Shown here: positions 62,111-64,000 of the stretch, piece after piece
How the letters are laid out: the number at the start of each line of letters is the position of its first letter
Numbering within the stretch: position 1 is the stretch's first letter
Source: an uncultured Acidimicrobiales bacterium
GTDB lineage: Bacteria > Actinomycetota > Acidimicrobiia > Acidimicrobiales > SZUA-35
Direction of reading: 5' to 3'
Assembly (NCBI GenBank): GCA_937922785.1
Contig: CALAJQ010000009.1
Coordinates: 237,249 to 301,248, forward strand
DNA: 64,000 nucleotides
Translations under genes and position numbers: made by a program
The notes under the pieces: model-generated
What the model saw: the letters and a program-made list of their open reading frames with translations, nothing else
What the model was told of the DNA's origin: nothing
Database searches by the model: none

Positions 62111-62137
62111 CGCTACCCCCGAAATGGGTGGATAGCG

Positions 62138-62332
62138 ATGTCTGAGGTTGTTGCGTGCACTGTTGTGGGCTTGATCTGTTTCGTTACTGGCTACCAGTTC
62201 CGCTCGGCCCGATTAGGAGATACAGGGCGTTTCGAGACGTCGCGTCAGCAACAGATCGTGTTGCTTGTGCTTCTTCCGTTCTTTATCGCATTGGGTCCGA
62301 TCATCCTGTCGATCCTGGGCAACGAGCTCTGA
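62138..62332 (+). CDS. Small two-helix membrane protein
   Basis: 64 residues. Hydrophobic segments VVACTVVGLICFVTGYQF and IVLLVLLPFFIALGPIILSIL flank a short charged loop. No family recognised and no strong ribosome site. It is the last ORF before the insertion sequence and might belong to the small-gene tail behind the RHS protein. Confidence 0.45.
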   Translation: MSEVVACTVVGLICFVTGYQFRSARLGDTGRFETSRQQQIVLLVLLPFFIALGPIILSILGNEL

Positions 62333-62512
62333 ACGGTCAGAGGCGAGAAACGATGAGGCATTGATTCACATCACGGTGTGCGTGAAGGTGCCGAGTATTC
62401 ATCCGGGCTGATTTGGGCTGGTAGTAGTGGTCTTCCTGGCTGTAGCGGGGGCTTTCCGGGCGCGTTGAAGCAGGGGGTTGCGGCGTTTGGGTCAGGCTGA
62501 AGCGCTCCGGGT

Positions 62513-63481
62513 TTAGTGGAGGGCTTTTTGTCCGGGAACCGGACGGTTCTCGGGGTTGTTTTGATGGTAGTAGTTCTTCTCGAACTCGATCGGTGGGATG
62601 TCACCGATAGCGGTGTGGATTCGGGTGTTGTTGAACCACCAGACCCAGTTGAGTGTTGCTAACTCGAGATCGTCTGCTGAGCGCCAGGGTCCTTCGGGTT
62701 TGACGCATTCGGTTTTGTAGAGCCCGATCAGGCTTTCAGCCAAAGCATTGTCGTAGGAGTCACCAACTGTTCCAATCGATGCCAACGCGCCGGCGTCGGC
62801 GAGCCGGTCGGTGTATGTGATCGCACAATATTGAGACCCAGCATCAGAGTGATGTATCAAACCGTCAACTAGCTGTCGGGCCTGGGCTCGCGTCCATAAC
62901 GCCATCTCCAAAGCGTCCAAAGGCAGTTCTTTCGGCATGTCTGATCTGGTTCGCCAGCCAACAATCCGTCGCGAGAACACGTCGATCACAAACGCGGTGA
63001 ACACCATCCCAGACCACGTCGGCACATAAGTGAAATCGACGACCCATAGGCGGTTCGGCCGGTCGGCTTTGAACTCACGGTTCACCAGATCAGGCGGCCG
63101 TGTCACCGCTGGGTCAGATTTGGTTGTAACAAACTGCTTGCCCCGCCGGACTCCACGTAAGCCTTCACTTCTCATCAGCCGTTCGACCTGGCATTTCGGG
63201 ATATGACCGATTTCAGGGTGCTGGCCTTCTGCTTCTTCGCGGCATAAATGCTTATAGACCTTGCGGACTCCATAGAGCCCACGGCCGATCTTTGGGTCTG
63301 AATGCACACGACGAACATGTTCAACAACACGGGCGTCTCGGACTGCGCGTGCCGATGGTGGCCTCGATTTCGCTGCGTGATAGGTCGCTGGGGCGATCCC
63401 GCAATCATGCTCGCGAAGCACCCTGCAGATCGGCTCGACCCCGAACCGGTGACGATGAGAATCGATGAAATCGACTACCAC
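62513..63481 (-). CDS. IS3-family transposase OrfB (DDE integrase)
   Basis: 322 residues, in the -1 frame relative to OrfA. An HTH_21 part (RFGVEPICRVLREHDCGIAPATYH) precedes the rve DDE domain: VVDFTYVP (first Asp), LIHHSDAGSQY (second Asp) and SYDNALAESLIGLYKTE (Glu). It may be made as an OrfAB fusion by -1 frameshifting or from its own GTG at 63481, which overlaps the OrfA stop by 7 bases. No truncation is seen. Confidence 0.93.
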   Translation of the reverse strand: MVVDFIDSHRHRFGVEPICRVLREHDCGIAPATYHAAKSRPPSARAVRDARVVEHVRRVHSDPKIGRGLYGVRKVYKHLCREEAEGQHPEIGHIPKCQVERLMRSEGLRGVRRGKQFVTTKSDPAVTRPPDLVNREFKADRPNRLWVVDFTYVPTWSGMVFTAFVIDVFSRRIVGWRTRSDMPKELPLDALEMALWTRAQARQLVDGLIHHSDAGSQYCAITYTDRLADAGALASIGTVGDSYDNALAESLIGLYKTECVKPEGPWRSADDLELATLNWVWWFNNTRIHTAIGDIPPIEFEKNYYHQNNPENRPVPGQKALH

Positions 63482-63810
63482 GGAAGTCGCGGGTCGAGCT
63501 CCCGCGCAAAGAAACTTGATGCCGCCAACAAAATCTCGTTCGCACGCTTCAACTCTTTGACCTCGCGTTCGAGTTCCTTAATCTTGGCTGCCTCCGCGGT
63601 GGTTGTTCCAGGCACCTTCCCCTCATCGATCTCGGCCTGTTTACACCAGCTCCGCAGCGTGTCTTTATGAACCCCAACACGCTGCGCGATCTGTTTCACC
63701 GCGCCATGACGAGACAAACTCTCATTCTCCGATTGAAGCTCAACAACAAGCCGAACAGCCCGCTTCTTCAACTCCGGCGGATACTTCCTCGGTTTCGACA
63801 TAACCTCCAC
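63475..63810 (-). CDS. IS3-family transposase OrfA
   Basis: 111 residues (or 108 from MSKPRKYPPE at 63801). A helix-turn-helix (RHGAVKQIAQRVGVHKDTLRSWCKQ) is followed by a leucine-zipper-like helix (KIKELEREVKELKRANEIL) for dimerisation. It binds the terminal repeats and joins to OrfB by frameshifting. Confidence 0.92.
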   Translation of the reverse strand: MEVMSKPRKYPPELKKRAVRLVVELQSENESLSRHGAVKQIAQRVGVHKDTLRSWCKQAEIDEGKVPGTTTAEAAKIKELEREVKELKRANEILLAASSFFARELDPRLPW

Positions 63811-63852
63811 CTTTCCGTGGAATTATGCCTCCAGCAAACCCGGGACGCTTCA

Positions 63853-64000
63853 AACCGACGAACGACCCGGCAACGGATCCACACCCAACGCCTCCAACCG
63901 GAACAACAACGTCCTCGGACCCCACCCCGGATTATCCAACCTCAACTCCACAATCAAAGCCTCAACCAGCGGCGACATCTGATGAGGACACGACCCCGGC
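63853..64000 (-). pseudogene. IS481-like transposase fragment cut by the IS3 element
   Basis: Minus-strand frame reads PHQMSPLVEALIVELRLDNP, then GWGPRTLLFRLEALGVDPLP and GRSSV. This is the helix-turn-helix start of IS481-type transposases (LRxxNPxWGPxxLxxRL...VPSRSTV). The frame ends at a TGA formed by the first bases of the IS3 end (63852-63850). The gene begins beyond the window. No continuation is visible on the other side of the IS. Confidence 0.55.

Larger units (their letters stand above)
62498..63852 (-). mobile_element. IS3-family insertion sequence (1355 bp)
   Basis: The ends are imperfect inverted repeats. The left begins TGAAGCGCTCCGGGTTTAGT (62498 on), and the right, read inward on the minus strand from 63852, begins TGAAGCGTCCCGGGTTTGCT; about 20 of 25 bases match. 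Inside are the two overlapping frames typical of IS3. No clear 3-4 bp target duplication is seen, as the left flank is GGC and the right AAC. Both orfs look intact, so the element may be active. It sits in an IS481-like transposase gene on its right side. Confidence 0.85.

Overview
The window looks like a chromosomal segment of a mycothiol-making actinobacterium. The left edge carries the tail of an MshC-type ligase followed by thrS and an AP4A-phosphorylase-like HIT gene. A TIGR03086 (mycothiol-dependent isomerase superfamily) gene lies further right. The many secreted DUF4214 proteins and the moderate GC are compatible with an Acidimicrobiia-like lineage, but that placement is inference.

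Layout: (1) 1-2.7 kb is core genome (mshC, thrS, HIT). In mycobacteria this HIT gene is followed by pgsA; here the next gene belongs to a large accessory block. (2) 2.9-47.2 kb is one large, mostly undescribed locus. It holds three TPR-CHAT protease-like proteins. A long operon encodes a membrane protein, a GrpE-like protein, a lid-less Hsp70, a membrane protein with a possible degenerate J-domain, a basic tail protein, a VirD4/TraG-like ATPase, YidD, an SH3b-like envelope protein, an M23 peptidase and a BON-SPOR protein. A second operon encodes a DnaJ-zinc-finger-like miniprotein, an unknown protein and a CHAT protein. A minus-strand operon encodes a ClpB-like ATPase with a broken Walker B and pore loop, a sigma-like protein, an unknown protein and a CHAT protein. 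Then come a SARP/BTAD-NTPase-TPR regulator with an AlaX-like gene, a cluster of secreted DUF4214 proteins (one a SGNH hydrolase), and a plus-strand operon of a coiled-coil protein, an intact ClpB-like ATPase, FHA, PP2C, a membrane Ser/Thr kinase with a SPOR-like ectodomain, a radical SAM activase and a polytopic membrane protein. (3) 47.4-50.9 kb holds ordinary genes: a scramblase-like protein, a TIGR03086 protein, an RHH/PIN toxin-antitoxin pair, RidA and a double-ABM membrane protein. (4) 51.3-61.0 kb is one giant secreted RTX / Ig-like / SpvB / YD-repeat / RHS-core protein with an embedded DUF4214 module. Small exported or membrane ORFs follow it. (5) 62.5-64.0 kb is an IS3-family element inserted into an IS481-like transposase gene.

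The key structural observation is a shared promoter architecture at seven places in the accessory block. Two heptamers close to GTTGCGC are separated by exactly 4 bp (an 11-bp period), followed by exactly 9 bp and a NANNNT -10 hexamer. This is the geometry of SARP-family activator sites, and a SARP-type regulator is encoded inside the locus with one of the sites upstream of its own operon. The sites precede the DnaK/VirD4/M23 operon, the zinc-finger/CHAT operon, the ClpB-like/CHAT operon, the regulator operon, a small membrane protein, the DUF4214 cluster and the DUF4214/beta-propeller gene. The block is therefore best read as one regulon. I infer an envelope-associated chaperone, transport and protease system with phospho-signalling and SARP control. 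Its actual function (export of DUF4214 proteins, stress response or defence) cannot be decided from sequence alone.
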